From: an uncultured Clostridia bacterium
Lineage (GTDB): Bacteria > Bacillota > Clostridia > Christensenellales > Borkfalkiaceae
DNA: 17,490 nucleotides
Assembly: GCA_904501795.1 (NCBI GenBank)
Contig: CAJGCK010000024.1
Span: 1 to 17,490, forward strand
Direction: 5' to 3'
The first letter of the stretch is position 1; every line of letters begins with the position of its first letter. The position numbers were made by a program, and so were the translations under genes. Of this stretch, positions 12,553 through 17,490 are shown in pieces. The notes below the pieces were generated by a model. The model was not told the DNA's origin. It worked only from the letters and a program-made list of their open reading frames with translations, and ran no database searches.

Positions 12553-13377
12553 ATGAATTTTGATATTGAACTTGTTGGCAAAATCGGATCGATGGCGCTG
12601 ATAGATAAAAAAGATAATATTTTAGACTATACTTTAATAGCGCGTCTTTCTCAAGAACTTAAACCGGGGTACGTTTGGGTAACGAGTGGCGCGACTGAAA
12701 CGGGTAGATTAGACTATATTAAACGGAACGGAAAAGAACTTGAAGGATCTTTAGAAGACGTTAAAACGGACTATTCGGCGCAAGGGCAATCTATACTAAT
12801 GTCTACCTACCGTCAATACGTGGATAGTAAGTATTCTCTAAGACAGGTGCTGGTTGAACATCAACATTTTAACGACCCGCAAAAAAGGGAGCATTTAAAA
12901 TCGTTGTTGCTTCGTTGCAAAGAACAAAATGCAATCCCTATAATAAACTATAACGACGCTGTGAGCACCGAAGAGTCAAGAAGGTTTGAAATTCAGTCGT
13001 TAAGGAATAAAAAGAACAACGTGGTAGAGTGTGTTGATAACGACGAAACAGCCACCCAAATTGCTTGTTTATTAAAAGCAAAAACGTTGCTTATTTTGAC
13101 GAGTACCGACGGTATTTATAAAGATAGCGCCGATAAGGACACGCTTATAGAAAACATTTCGGGTAAAGACGTTTACGAAGTGTTAGACAATATAACCGAG
13201 TGCGAAAATTATTGTTCGGGGGCTTCACGCGTGGGCGCAAACGGCGCAAAAGCTAAGTTAGAATATATAAAAGACGCGGTTAAAATAGGTACTTTTGTAA
13301 TAATTGCATCGGCAAAATATTCGATAAAAGATATATTGTCTGGCAAGGCAAAAGCAACGAGAATAGGCGTAAAATAA
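12553..13377 (+). CDS. Amino-acid-kinase family protein, glutamate-5-kinase-like
   Basis: The fold is that of the amino acid kinases and the closest match is ProB, which phosphorylates glutamate in proline synthesis. Visible motifs are GKIGSMAL (9-16, ATP loop), VTSGATETG (43-51), AQGQ (76-79), PIINYNDAVS (129-138), DNDETAT (162-168) and LTSTDGIYKDS (182-192). The C-terminal element VGANGAKAKLE stands where ProB has GMxTKLxA. It has no PUA domain; 274 aa is the length of short ProB forms. The divergence is clear: SGATETG rather than SSGAIxxG, and no conventional GGM.TK motif. proA, the usual partner, is not adjacent. The enzyme may be a true ProB or an allied kinase with another substrate. 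AAGG seven bases before the ATG is a weak ribosome site. Confidence 0.75.
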   Translation: MNFDIELVGKIGSMALIDKKDNILDYTLIARLSQELKPGYVWVTSGATETGRLDYIKRNGKELEGSLEDVKTDYSAQGQSILMSTYRQYVDSKYSLRQVLVEHQHFNDPQKREHLKSLLLRCKEQNAIPIINYNDAVSTEESRRFEIQSLRNKKNNVVECVDNDETATQIACLLKAKTLLILTSTDGIYKDSADKDTLIENISGKDVYEVLDNITECENYCSGASRVGANGAKAKLEYIKDAVKIGTFVIIASAKYSIKDILSGKAKATRIGVK

Positions 13378-13400
13378 TTTAAATTTTATGTATAACCCAA

Positions 13401-13422
13401 ATAGTATTGCACATAATACTAT
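13401..13422 (+). repeat. Hairpin before the small frameshifted gene
   Basis: ATAGTATT and AATACTAT form a perfect 8-bp stem with the loop GCACAT, just upstream of the AAGGGGG ribosome site. There is no T-run, so it is not a typical terminator. A sigma-F/G-like pair (GTATA at 13390, GCACATAATA at 13409) overlaps it with a spacing of 14, but the match is weak. Confidence 0.4.
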
Positions 13423-13435
13423 CAAGGGGGATATT

Positions 13436-13595
13436 ATGAAAGACAAGAAAAAGACAAGAGCCTGTAACAGCAAAAAGACCACTAAAAACTGCAAATAATA
13501 AAAGTTTTAAAAGTGATTTTGACGTTCAAGGTTCATACACCGGAGTAAGTATTTACGAAGATGAAAAACCTGAACAAGATGCAGACGATTTGTAA
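13436..13595 (+). pseudogene. Small gene with an apparent +1 frameshift
   Basis: ATG 13436 has a strong ribosome site (AAGGGGG, 13424-13430), but its frame stops at 13498 after only 20 codons. The frame that becomes protein-like afterwards reads PVTAKRPLKTANN, then DFDVQGSYTGVSIY, then EDEKPEQDADDL, and stops at 13593-13595. It has no start codon of its own. Skipping one base near 13460, after codon 8, joins the two into a 52-residue basic-then-acidic protein with no stops. A small, acidic-ended hypothetical of this kind seems familiar from Clostridia, but I cannot name it. The break could be a real mutation, a sequencing or assembly error, or a +1 recoding site. A terminator follows at 13645. 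Confidence 0.55.
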
Positions 13596-13644
13596 AAATT
13601 GACAATCTAAATAACCTTTGGTTTGAAAAGAAATTTTCAAAAAC

Positions 13645-13682
13645 AAAAACGGGTAAAAGCAATAGTTTTTATCCGTTTTTTT
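13645..13682 (+). terminator. Terminator of the small gene
   Basis: ACGGGTAAAA pairs with TTTTATCCGT (one G-T pair) around GCAATAG and is followed by a long T-run. It closes the unit before the rnpB promoter. Confidence 0.85.
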
Positions 13683-13698
13683 GTTTAAATTAATACAC

Positions 13699-13727
13699 TT
13701 GACAATTTTAATAAAATAGTATAAAAT
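13699..13727 (+). promoter_or_regulatory. Promoter of rnpB
   Basis: A perfect TTGACA (13699-13704), a 17-bp spacer and TAAAAT (13722-13727). The predicted start near 13733-13734 coincides with the first base of the P1 helix of RNase P RNA. Confidence 0.9.
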
Positions 13728-13732
13728 CAAAA

Positions 13733-14090
13733 TACTTTAAGTCAGTTATACGGTCGCGGGGGCGGAGAAAAACCGCCAATGAGGAAAGTCCGAGCTTTTT
13801 AGGAACAGGGTGCCGGAGAAATCCCGGTGAAGGCGACTTTAAGGAAAGTGCAACAGAAAATACCGCCGTTTTTAACGGTAAGGGTGAAAAGGCGGGGTAA
13901 GAGCCCACCGCCCTTTCGGTAACGAAAGGGGCAATGTAAACCCCACTCGAAGCAAGATTGACAAACCGTTCGATACGAGGAGTTCCACTCCGAGCGGTTT
14001 AATAAAATATCGCTGGGGGATATCGGTGACGATATTCGTAGATAAATGACCGTACACGACAGAACTCGGCTTACAGATTGACTTTAAGTA
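13733..14090 (+). ncRNA. rnpB: RNase P RNA
   Basis: The catalytic RNA that trims tRNA 5' leaders. The universal core is present: GAGGAAAGTCCGAGCT near the 5' end (P4 strand, 13781-13796), AGTGCAACAGAAA (13847-13859), CCCACTCGAAGCAAGATTGAC in the type-A-like J11/12 area, and ACAGAACTCGGCTTACAGA near the 3' end (P4 partner). The ends are fixed by a 12-bp P1 helix: 13733-13744 pairs with 14079-14090. A consensus promoter lies immediately before and an intrinsic terminator immediately after. The length of about 358 nt is normal. It is an ancestral-type (class A) architecture by the CCCACTCGAAG element, though I did not fold the whole RNA. Confidence 0.95.
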
Positions 14091-14120
14091 AACAGCCCCG
14101 ACTAAATCGGGGCTGTTTTT
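14091..14120 (+). terminator. Terminator of rnpB
   Basis: CAGCCCCGA (14093-14101) pairs with TCGGGGCTG (14107-14115) around a five-base loop and is followed by five T. It starts directly after the P1 helix. Confidence 0.9.
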
Positions 14121-14130
14121 CATTTAATTT

Positions 14131-14206
14131 TGGTGTACCCGCCGAGAGTCGAACTCGGAACGGAGCCGTCGGAGGGCTCTGTTTTATCCAATTAGACTAC
14201 GGATAC
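14131..14206 (-). tRNA. tRNA-Arg (anticodon CCG)
   Basis: Read on the minus strand, a full cloverleaf of 76 nt is present. The acceptor GTATCCG pairs with CGGGTAC with one U-G pair; discriminator A and an encoded CCA follow. The D arm contains TAATTGGATA. The anticodon stem GAGCC/GGCTC encloses the loop CTCCGAC, giving anticodon CCG (genomic 14170-14172) for Arg codon CGG. The T arm is CCGAG-TTCGACT-CTCGG. It lies tail-to-tail with rnpB and downstream of the CNNM/CorC-family gene on the same strand, from which it may be transcribed. Confidence 0.95.
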
Positions 14207-14210
14207 AAGT

Positions 14211-14233
14211 AACGCCGTAATAAATACGGCGTT
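14211..14233 (-). terminator. Hairpin between the CNNM/CorC-family gene and tRNA-Arg
   Basis: AACGCCGTA and TACGGCGTT form a perfect 9-bp stem just after the stop of the minus-strand membrane protein gene. On the minus strand the following bases (TTACTTG) are only weakly T-rich, so termination may be partial and the tRNA may be co-transcribed. Confidence 0.5.
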
Positions 14234-14237
14234 TAAC

Positions 14238-15518
14238 TTATTCTTCAATTTCTTCTTCGTTAGTTTGCGGGTTGATTTTAACGCGAACTTGTAAAACCTT
14301 TTTAACCGTTGATTTAGTCACTTCAAAATCAAGGAAACGGAAAGAAAATTTCTTTCCAGCGGTGGGTATTTCGTTTAATTGTTCGATCACCCAACCTGAA
14401 ACCGTGCTCGTTTCAAAGTTGTCTTCTTCTCCCGACAGAGAAAAGAATTCGAACATATCCGCAAGGGGAGCGTTACCGTCAACAACGACCAAATCATCGT
14501 TTATTTGTTTAAAGTAATTGACTTCTTCGTCGTGTTCGTCCCAAATTTCGCCAACAAGTTCTTCTAAAATATCTTCAAGCGTTACTATACCAAGCGTCCC
14601 GCCGTATTCGTCTAAAACAACGGCGATATGTATCTTGCTTTTTTGGAGTTGTTTTAATAGTTGTGAAATCTTTATATGTTCCGTGGTGAAAAATGCGTTT
14701 TGCATTATTCCGTCCACGCCCTTTTTACCGTTGAGATACGCCGTAAAGAAATCTTTTTCGTGTATTGTGCCGATAATGGTGTCAACACTGTCTTTATAAA
14801 CGGGTAAACGCGAATAGCCTTCTTTGCTGAAAACCTTTTTAATTTCGTCCATAGAATCGGCAATATCAACCGCCACAATATTAACTCTTGGAACTAAAAT
14901 ATCGCCAACTTCTAAGTCGTCAAACTCAATGACTGAGCGAATAAGCCGTGTTTCTTCTTTTTTAATAGTACCGTCTTCTTCGGCTTCTTCAACCATCGTC
15001 ATAATCTCATCTTCCGTTATAACGTCGTCGTTTTTAACGTGGAAGATTTTGCCGATAAGCCATTTCCAGCCACCGAAAATAAGGTTAAATATAAACAATA
15101 GATAATAGAAAAATTTGATGATCGGGTAAGAGAGCATTGCAAATTTTTCAGCGTAGACTTTTGCAAGAAGTTTAGGGGTGATTTCGCCAAAAATCAAAAC
15201 GGTAACCGTCATCACAACCGTTGAAACCACGCTTGCAGTATTACCGTCTTTAATTACTTGTGCAAAAAATATGGTTGCCAAGGTGGTGGCAGTGATGTTA
15301 ACGATATTGTTTCCCACCAAAACGGTGCTAAGCAAACTATCGTATTTTTCTTCGGCAAAGGTCAAAACCTTTTTTGCCATAGAATTGCCGTTAGAGGCAA
15401 GTGCGCGTAACTTTATTTTGTTAACGCTAGAGTAAGCGGTTTCGGTCGATGAAAAAAACGCCGAAAAGAACACTAATATTATAATCGCTATTAGTAACGG
15501 AACGGAGCCGTCAGGCAT
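14238..15518 (-). CDS. CNNM/CorC (HlyC)-family membrane protein with CBS domains
   Basis: The family couples a DUF21/CNNM membrane domain to cytoplasmic CBS domains and is linked to magnesium or other divalent-cation efflux; older names say hemolysin. Using the ATG at 15516-15518 the product has 426 residues. The N-terminal membrane domain (about 1-160) has several hydrophobic helices with the conserved FSSTETAYSSVNKIKLR, VGNNIVNI and FGEITPK. A tandem CBS pair follows (about 205-325) with VPRVNIVAVD, YSRLPVYKDSVDTIIG and VVLDEYGGTLGIVTLEDILEELVGEI. The C-terminal CorC_HlyC domain ends the protein (VDGNAPL to VKINPQ). An in-frame TTG seven codons upstream is rejected because AGGAGG (15523-15528) lies between it and the ATG, four bases before the ATG. 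An extended -10 box lies upstream. The substrate ion is not visible from sequence. Confidence 0.92.
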   Translation of the reverse strand: MPDGSVPLLIAIIILVFFSAFFSSTETAYSSVNKIKLRALASNGNSMAKKVLTFAEEKYDSLLSTVLVGNNIVNITATTLATIFFAQVIKDGNTASVVSTVVMTVTVLIFGEITPKLLAKVYAEKFAMLSYPIIKFFYYLLFIFNLIFGGWKWLIGKIFHVKNDDVITEDEIMTMVEEAEEDGTIKKEETRLIRSVIEFDDLEVGDILVPRVNIVAVDIADSMDEIKKVFSKEGYSRLPVYKDSVDTIIGTIHEKDFFTAYLNGKKGVDGIMQNAFFTTEHIKISQLLKQLQKSKIHIAVVLDEYGGTLGIVTLEDILEELVGEIWDEHDEEVNYFKQINDDLVVVDGNAPLADMFEFFSLSGEEDNFETSTVSGWVIEQLNEIPTAGKKFSFRFLDFEVTKSTVKKVLQVRVKINPQTNEEEIEE

Positions 15519-15574
15519 AAATCCTCCTAAAACGTGCAAGCACGGTCATCGTTGCAAGAACAACTTTTATTGTT

Positions 15575-15583
15575 ATTATAGCA
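15575..15583 (-). promoter_or_regulatory. Extended -10 promoter of the CNNM/CorC-family gene
   Basis: On the minus strand TGCTATAAT combines the TGn extension with a perfect TATAAT; no convincing -35 is seen. Transcription would start near 15568, about 50 bases before the ATG. Confidence 0.55.
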
Positions 15584-15662
15584 AAAATGCTAAACTATAA
15601 CGAGTACATCTTACACTAAACTATATGAAAAATCAAGTATTTTTATACATTTCGATATTTTA

Positions 15663-15691
15663 TTGCCATTTTCGTGCGATTGTGTTATTAT
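15663..15691 (+). promoter_or_regulatory. Promoter of mnmA
   Basis: TTGCCA (15663-15668), a 17-bp spacer and TATTAT (15686-15691). The short leader then holds AAGGAG at 15702-15707. Confidence 0.7.
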
Positions 15692-15716
15692 TTAAAGGTA
15701 TAAGGAGAAACTTTTT

Positions 15717-16799
15717 ATGGCAAAAACCGTAGTCGTTGGTATGAGTGGCGGGGTAGATAGTTCGGTCGCCGCACTTCTTTTGAAACAACAAGGTTACAAC
15801 GTAATAGGTCTTTACATGAACAACTGGGAAGAGAAAGACGAGTGTGGCGCGTGTACGGGCGAAGAAGACTTTGCCGACGTTCGCCGTGTCGCAAACGCCT
15901 TAGGCATACCTTACTATTCGGTAAATTTTGCCAAAGAGTATATGGACAGGGTGTTTTCTTACTTTTTAGCCGAATACAAGGCGGGTAGAACTCCCAACCC
16001 AGACGTTTTGTGTAATAGAGAAATCAAGTTCAAGGATTTTAAGAGAGAAGCCTTTAAACTTGGCGCGGATTATATTGCGACGGGGCATTATTGCGATATA
16101 TTGCACGACGAAAACGGTGTTCACCACCTTTTGAAAGCGAAGGACCAAAGCAAAGACCAAACTTATTTCTTAAACCAACTCTCGCAAGAGCAGTTGTCTT
16201 CGGTATTATTCCCGCTGGGCAAGTTAGACAAAACCGAAGTTAGAAAAATTGCCGAAGAAAACGGGCTTGCAACCGCGGGTAAAAAAGACTCCACGGGCAT
16301 ATGTTTTATAGGCGAGCGCAATTTTAGAAATTTTTTGCTCAATTATATTCCCGCACAAAAAGGCAAAATAATGACCTTTGACGGAAAGGTTTTGGGCGAG
16401 CATCTCGGTTTAATGTATTATACCATCGGTCAACGCCGTGGCTTAAATATCGGCGGACAAAAAGGAGATGACGGTAGCAGATGGTTCGTTATAGAAAAGG
16501 ATATGAAAAATAATATTCTTTACGTTGCTCACGGCTGTGAAGACAGGCTTTATAGTAAAGGGCTAATAATGAACGAAGTTAACTGGATTCCCTTCCCACC
16601 GCAAGAAAAGGAGTTCGAGTGTACCGCAAAATTCCGTTACCGCCAAGAAGAGCAAAAGTGCACAGTTAAAATTTTAGAAAATCGCGTGGAAGTAGAGTTC
16701 TTTGAAAGACAGCGCGCAATAACCGAAGGGCAGTTTGCGGTTTTTTATAAAGGAAACGCTTGCATCGGTGGCGGTGTTATAGAAAAAGCAATTTTTTAA
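15717..16799 (+). CDS. mnmA: tRNA-specific 2-thiouridylase
   Basis: MnmA thiolates the wobble uridine (s2U34) of tRNA-Lys, -Glu and -Gln in the cytoplasm, using ATP and sulfur from a cysteine desulfurase. Domains in order: an N-terminal PP-loop ATPase with SGGVDSS at 10-16 and MNNW at 34-37; TPNPDVLCNREIKF with catalytic Cys99; and ATGHYC at 121-126. The activation-loop segment KDQSKDQTYFLNQL comes next, then DSTGICFIGER with the second catalytic Cys196. A C-terminal barrel with YYTIGQRRGLNIGG and the EGQFAVFY motif completes it. The length of 360 aa is normal. AAGGAG nine bases before the ATG supports the start. It has its own promoter and terminator, so it is monocistronic. No desulfurase gene is adjacent. 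Confidence 0.97.
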   Translation: MAKTVVVGMSGGVDSSVAALLLKQQGYNVIGLYMNNWEEKDECGACTGEEDFADVRRVANALGIPYYSVNFAKEYMDRVFSYFLAEYKAGRTPNPDVLCNREIKFKDFKREAFKLGADYIATGHYCDILHDENGVHHLLKAKDQSKDQTYFLNQLSQEQLSSVLFPLGKLDKTEVRKIAEENGLATAGKKDSTGICFIGERNFRNFLLNYIPAQKGKIMTFDGKVLGEHLGLMYYTIGQRRGLNIGGQKGDDGSRWFVIEKDMKNNILYVAHGCEDRLYSKGLIMNEVNWIPFPPQEKEFECTAKFRYRQEEQKCTVKILENRVEVEFFERQRAITEGQFAVFYKGNACIGGGVIEKAIF

Positions 16800-16820
16800 T
16801 AAAACTAAAAATTTTAATGA

Positions 16821-16851
16821 AAAATCTTGCATAGATGCGCAAGATTTTTTT
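16821..16851 (+). terminator. Terminator of mnmA
   Basis: AAAATCTTGC (16821-16830) pairs with GCAAGATTTT (16839-16848), the loop has eight bases, and the arm continues into a T-run. Confidence 0.88.
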
Positions 16852-16855
16852 GTTT

Positions 16856-16902
16856 CACGCGCACGCGCGCACGCGCGCGATATGCGTGCGCGCGTATATA
16901 TA
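16856..16902. repeat. Alternating CG/CA palindrome, possible Z-DNA or cruciform site
   Basis: ACGCGCGCACGC (16863-16874) is followed after nine bases by its exact reverse complement (16884-16895). Strict purine-pyrimidine alternation runs from 16856 to 16879 and again from 16880 to about 16902. It stands out sharply from the A/T-rich surroundings, between the mnmA terminator and the rRNA promoters. Confidence 0.85.
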
Positions 16903-16960
16903 ATATGTATAGGCAAACCAAAAGGGAACAAGCAACAACGAAAAAGACAATAGTAATTTT

Positions 16961-17020
16961 AAAAAAAATTGAAAAAAATTGAAAAAAACCGTTGACTTTA
17001 AACGAAAATTCATTTATAAT
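16961..17020 (+). promoter_or_regulatory. rRNA operon promoter P1 with phased A-tracts
   Basis: TTGACT (16992-16997), a 17-bp spacer and TATAAT (17015-17020). Immediately upstream, A-tracts of 7-8 bases start at 16961, 16972 and 16982, about one helical turn apart, as in UP elements or curved DNA of strong rRNA promoters. Confidence 0.85.
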
Positions 17021-17052
17021 CTCATTACTCTCTAAAAAACAAGAGGGGCGCA

Positions 17053-17069
17053 CAAGCAAAATCGTTAGA
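17053..17069 (+). repeat. Leader repeat, copy 1
   Basis: CAAGCAAAATCGTTAGA recurs at 17423-17439 with one change (A to G). This copy starts about 26 bases after the expected P1 start, so only P1 transcripts carry it. Confidence 0.6.
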
Positions 17070-17170
17070 TAAAATCAAATGATTTTAAGTGTATTAAAAA
17101 CAAAATATCGTGGGTTTAAACTTTTTCGAGCACAATATTTTGTGTGCTTAAACAAACTTAAAAAATTCTT

Positions 17171-17242
17171 AAAAAAAAGTTAAAAAAATCTTAAAAAAAC
17201 CCGTGAAAAATGCTTGACTTAACAAAATGCTTGTGTTATTAT
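17171..17242 (+). promoter_or_regulatory. rRNA operon promoter P2 with phased A-tracts
   Basis: TTGACT (17214-17219), a 17-bp spacer and TATTAT (17237-17242). A-tracts begin at 17171, 17182, 17193 and 17206, again near one helical turn apart. Start expected near 17249. Confidence 0.85.
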
Positions 17243-17248
17243 GTATAG

Positions 17249-17473
17249 GCTGTCGCGAAAAACGACGGCAAACGTCAACCGAAGTTGACGGGAGTAGCTT
17301 AAAAATTGAATAGAAGGAAATATGACGAAATAATAGTTATTTTGTAAAGTTTCTGTCAAAATCTTTTGAGTATGAAATATGTACTTGAAAACAGTCATTA
17401 TATGACACAAAATTAACGCTATCAAGCGAAATCGTTAGAGCAGTTGAGCTTACGAGCTCGGCTTTAAATAATT
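17249..17473 (+). other. rRNA leader (5' external spacer)
   Basis: This is non-coding sequence between P2 and 16S rRNA. It holds a perfect hairpin CGTCAAC-CGAA-GTTGACG (17273-17290), a smaller GTCG/CGAC stem just before it, and ACTTGAAAAC (17383-17392), which loosely resembles Gram-positive boxA sequence. The second leader repeat is at 17423-17439. No ORF with a credible ribosome site is present. Confidence 0.65.
17423..17439 (+). repeat. Leader repeat, copy 2
   Basis: CAAGCGAAATCGTTAGA matches the copy at 17053-17069 in 16 of 17 bases. It ends about 35 bases before mature 16S rRNA and lies in transcripts from both promoters. Confidence 0.6.
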
Positions 17474-17490
17474 AAACTTAAGAGTTTGAT
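17474..17490 (+). rRNA. rrs: 16S ribosomal RNA, 5' end (partial)
   Basis: The last ten bases, AGAGTTTGAT, are the start of the universal bacterial 16S 5' sequence (E. coli positions 8-17). By that numbering mature 16S would begin near 17474. The two strong tandem promoters and long leader upstream are what an rRNA operon should have. The gene continues beyond the window. Confidence 0.85.

Noticed and set aside
13533..14123. Minus-strand open frames across the rnpB region
   Set aside because: They overlap a complete RNase P RNA with its promoter and terminator, lack ribosome sites and show no protein family motif.
14272..15435. Series of plus-strand frames over the CNNM/CorC-family gene
   Set aside because: All lie opposite a full-length conserved membrane protein and show only low-complexity Ser/Thr content.
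15519..15539. TTG start seven codons upstream for the CNNM/CorC-family protein
   Set aside because: AGGAGG lies between this TTG and the in-frame ATG at 15516-15518, which is therefore the real start.
16674..17059. Minus-strand frames crossing the GC palindrome and P1
   Set aside because: They cross a terminator, the palindrome and an rRNA promoter, encode Arg-Ala repeats from the alternating tract, and have no plausible start.
17321..17332. Tiny ORF ATG-ACG-AAA-TAA after AGAAGG in the rRNA leader
   Set aside because: Three codons only; chance similarity of the leader to a ribosome site.

Overview
The window looks like a chromosomal segment of a low-GC, endospore-forming member of the Bacillota, most likely class Clostridia. 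It carries the sporulation genes spo0A, spoIIR, a SipL-type SPOCS/LysM gene, sleB and ypeB. It also has the Firmicutes marker veg, Shine-Dalgarno sequences of the AGGAGG type and many intrinsic terminators. I cannot name the genus.

Layout. Positions 1-135 hold the last codons of an upstream gene and two terminator hairpins. spo0A follows (252-1019); its receiver has Glu at the usual phospho-Asp position. Next come a double zinc-ribbon/acidic protein, veg, the sipL-like gene (start corrected to GTG 2095, with a sigma-E-like promoter) and ispE, which has its own promoter almost on top of the ATG. spoIIR-sleB-ypeB (4601-7670) form a tight operon behind a good sigma-F/sigma-G-type promoter. This ypeB carries a basic, charged N-terminal extension of about 165 residues. 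An IS200-type element of about 0.7 kb sits in the convergent gap between ypeB and gltX. radC-gltX run on the minus strand with a 4-bp ATGA overlap and an apparently leaderless radC start.

From 10717 to 11157 there are three tandem copies of a 147-bp hairpin-rich unit, without ORFs, directly upstream of a pepV-type dipeptidase gene. A glutamate-5-kinase-like gene, a small frameshifted gene, RNase P RNA, a minus-strand tRNA-Arg(CCG), a CNNM/CorC-family membrane protein (minus strand) and mnmA follow. The last 0.7 kb is the promoter and leader region of an rRNA operon. It has a GC-alternating palindrome, two strong promoters each preceded by phased A-tracts, and the first bases of 16S rRNA at the window edge.

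Sporulation genes make up much of the first half: the master regulator, the forespore-to-mother-cell signal (SpoIIR activates sigma-E processing), coat anchoring (SipL) and germination (SleB/YpeB). The second half is mostly housekeeping RNA and translation functions (RNase P, tRNA, MnmA, GluRS, rRNA). The least explained elements are the 147-bp array, the Asp-to-Glu Spo0A receiver, the YpeB extension and the short-leader promoters. All functional calls come from reading motifs; no database search was run.
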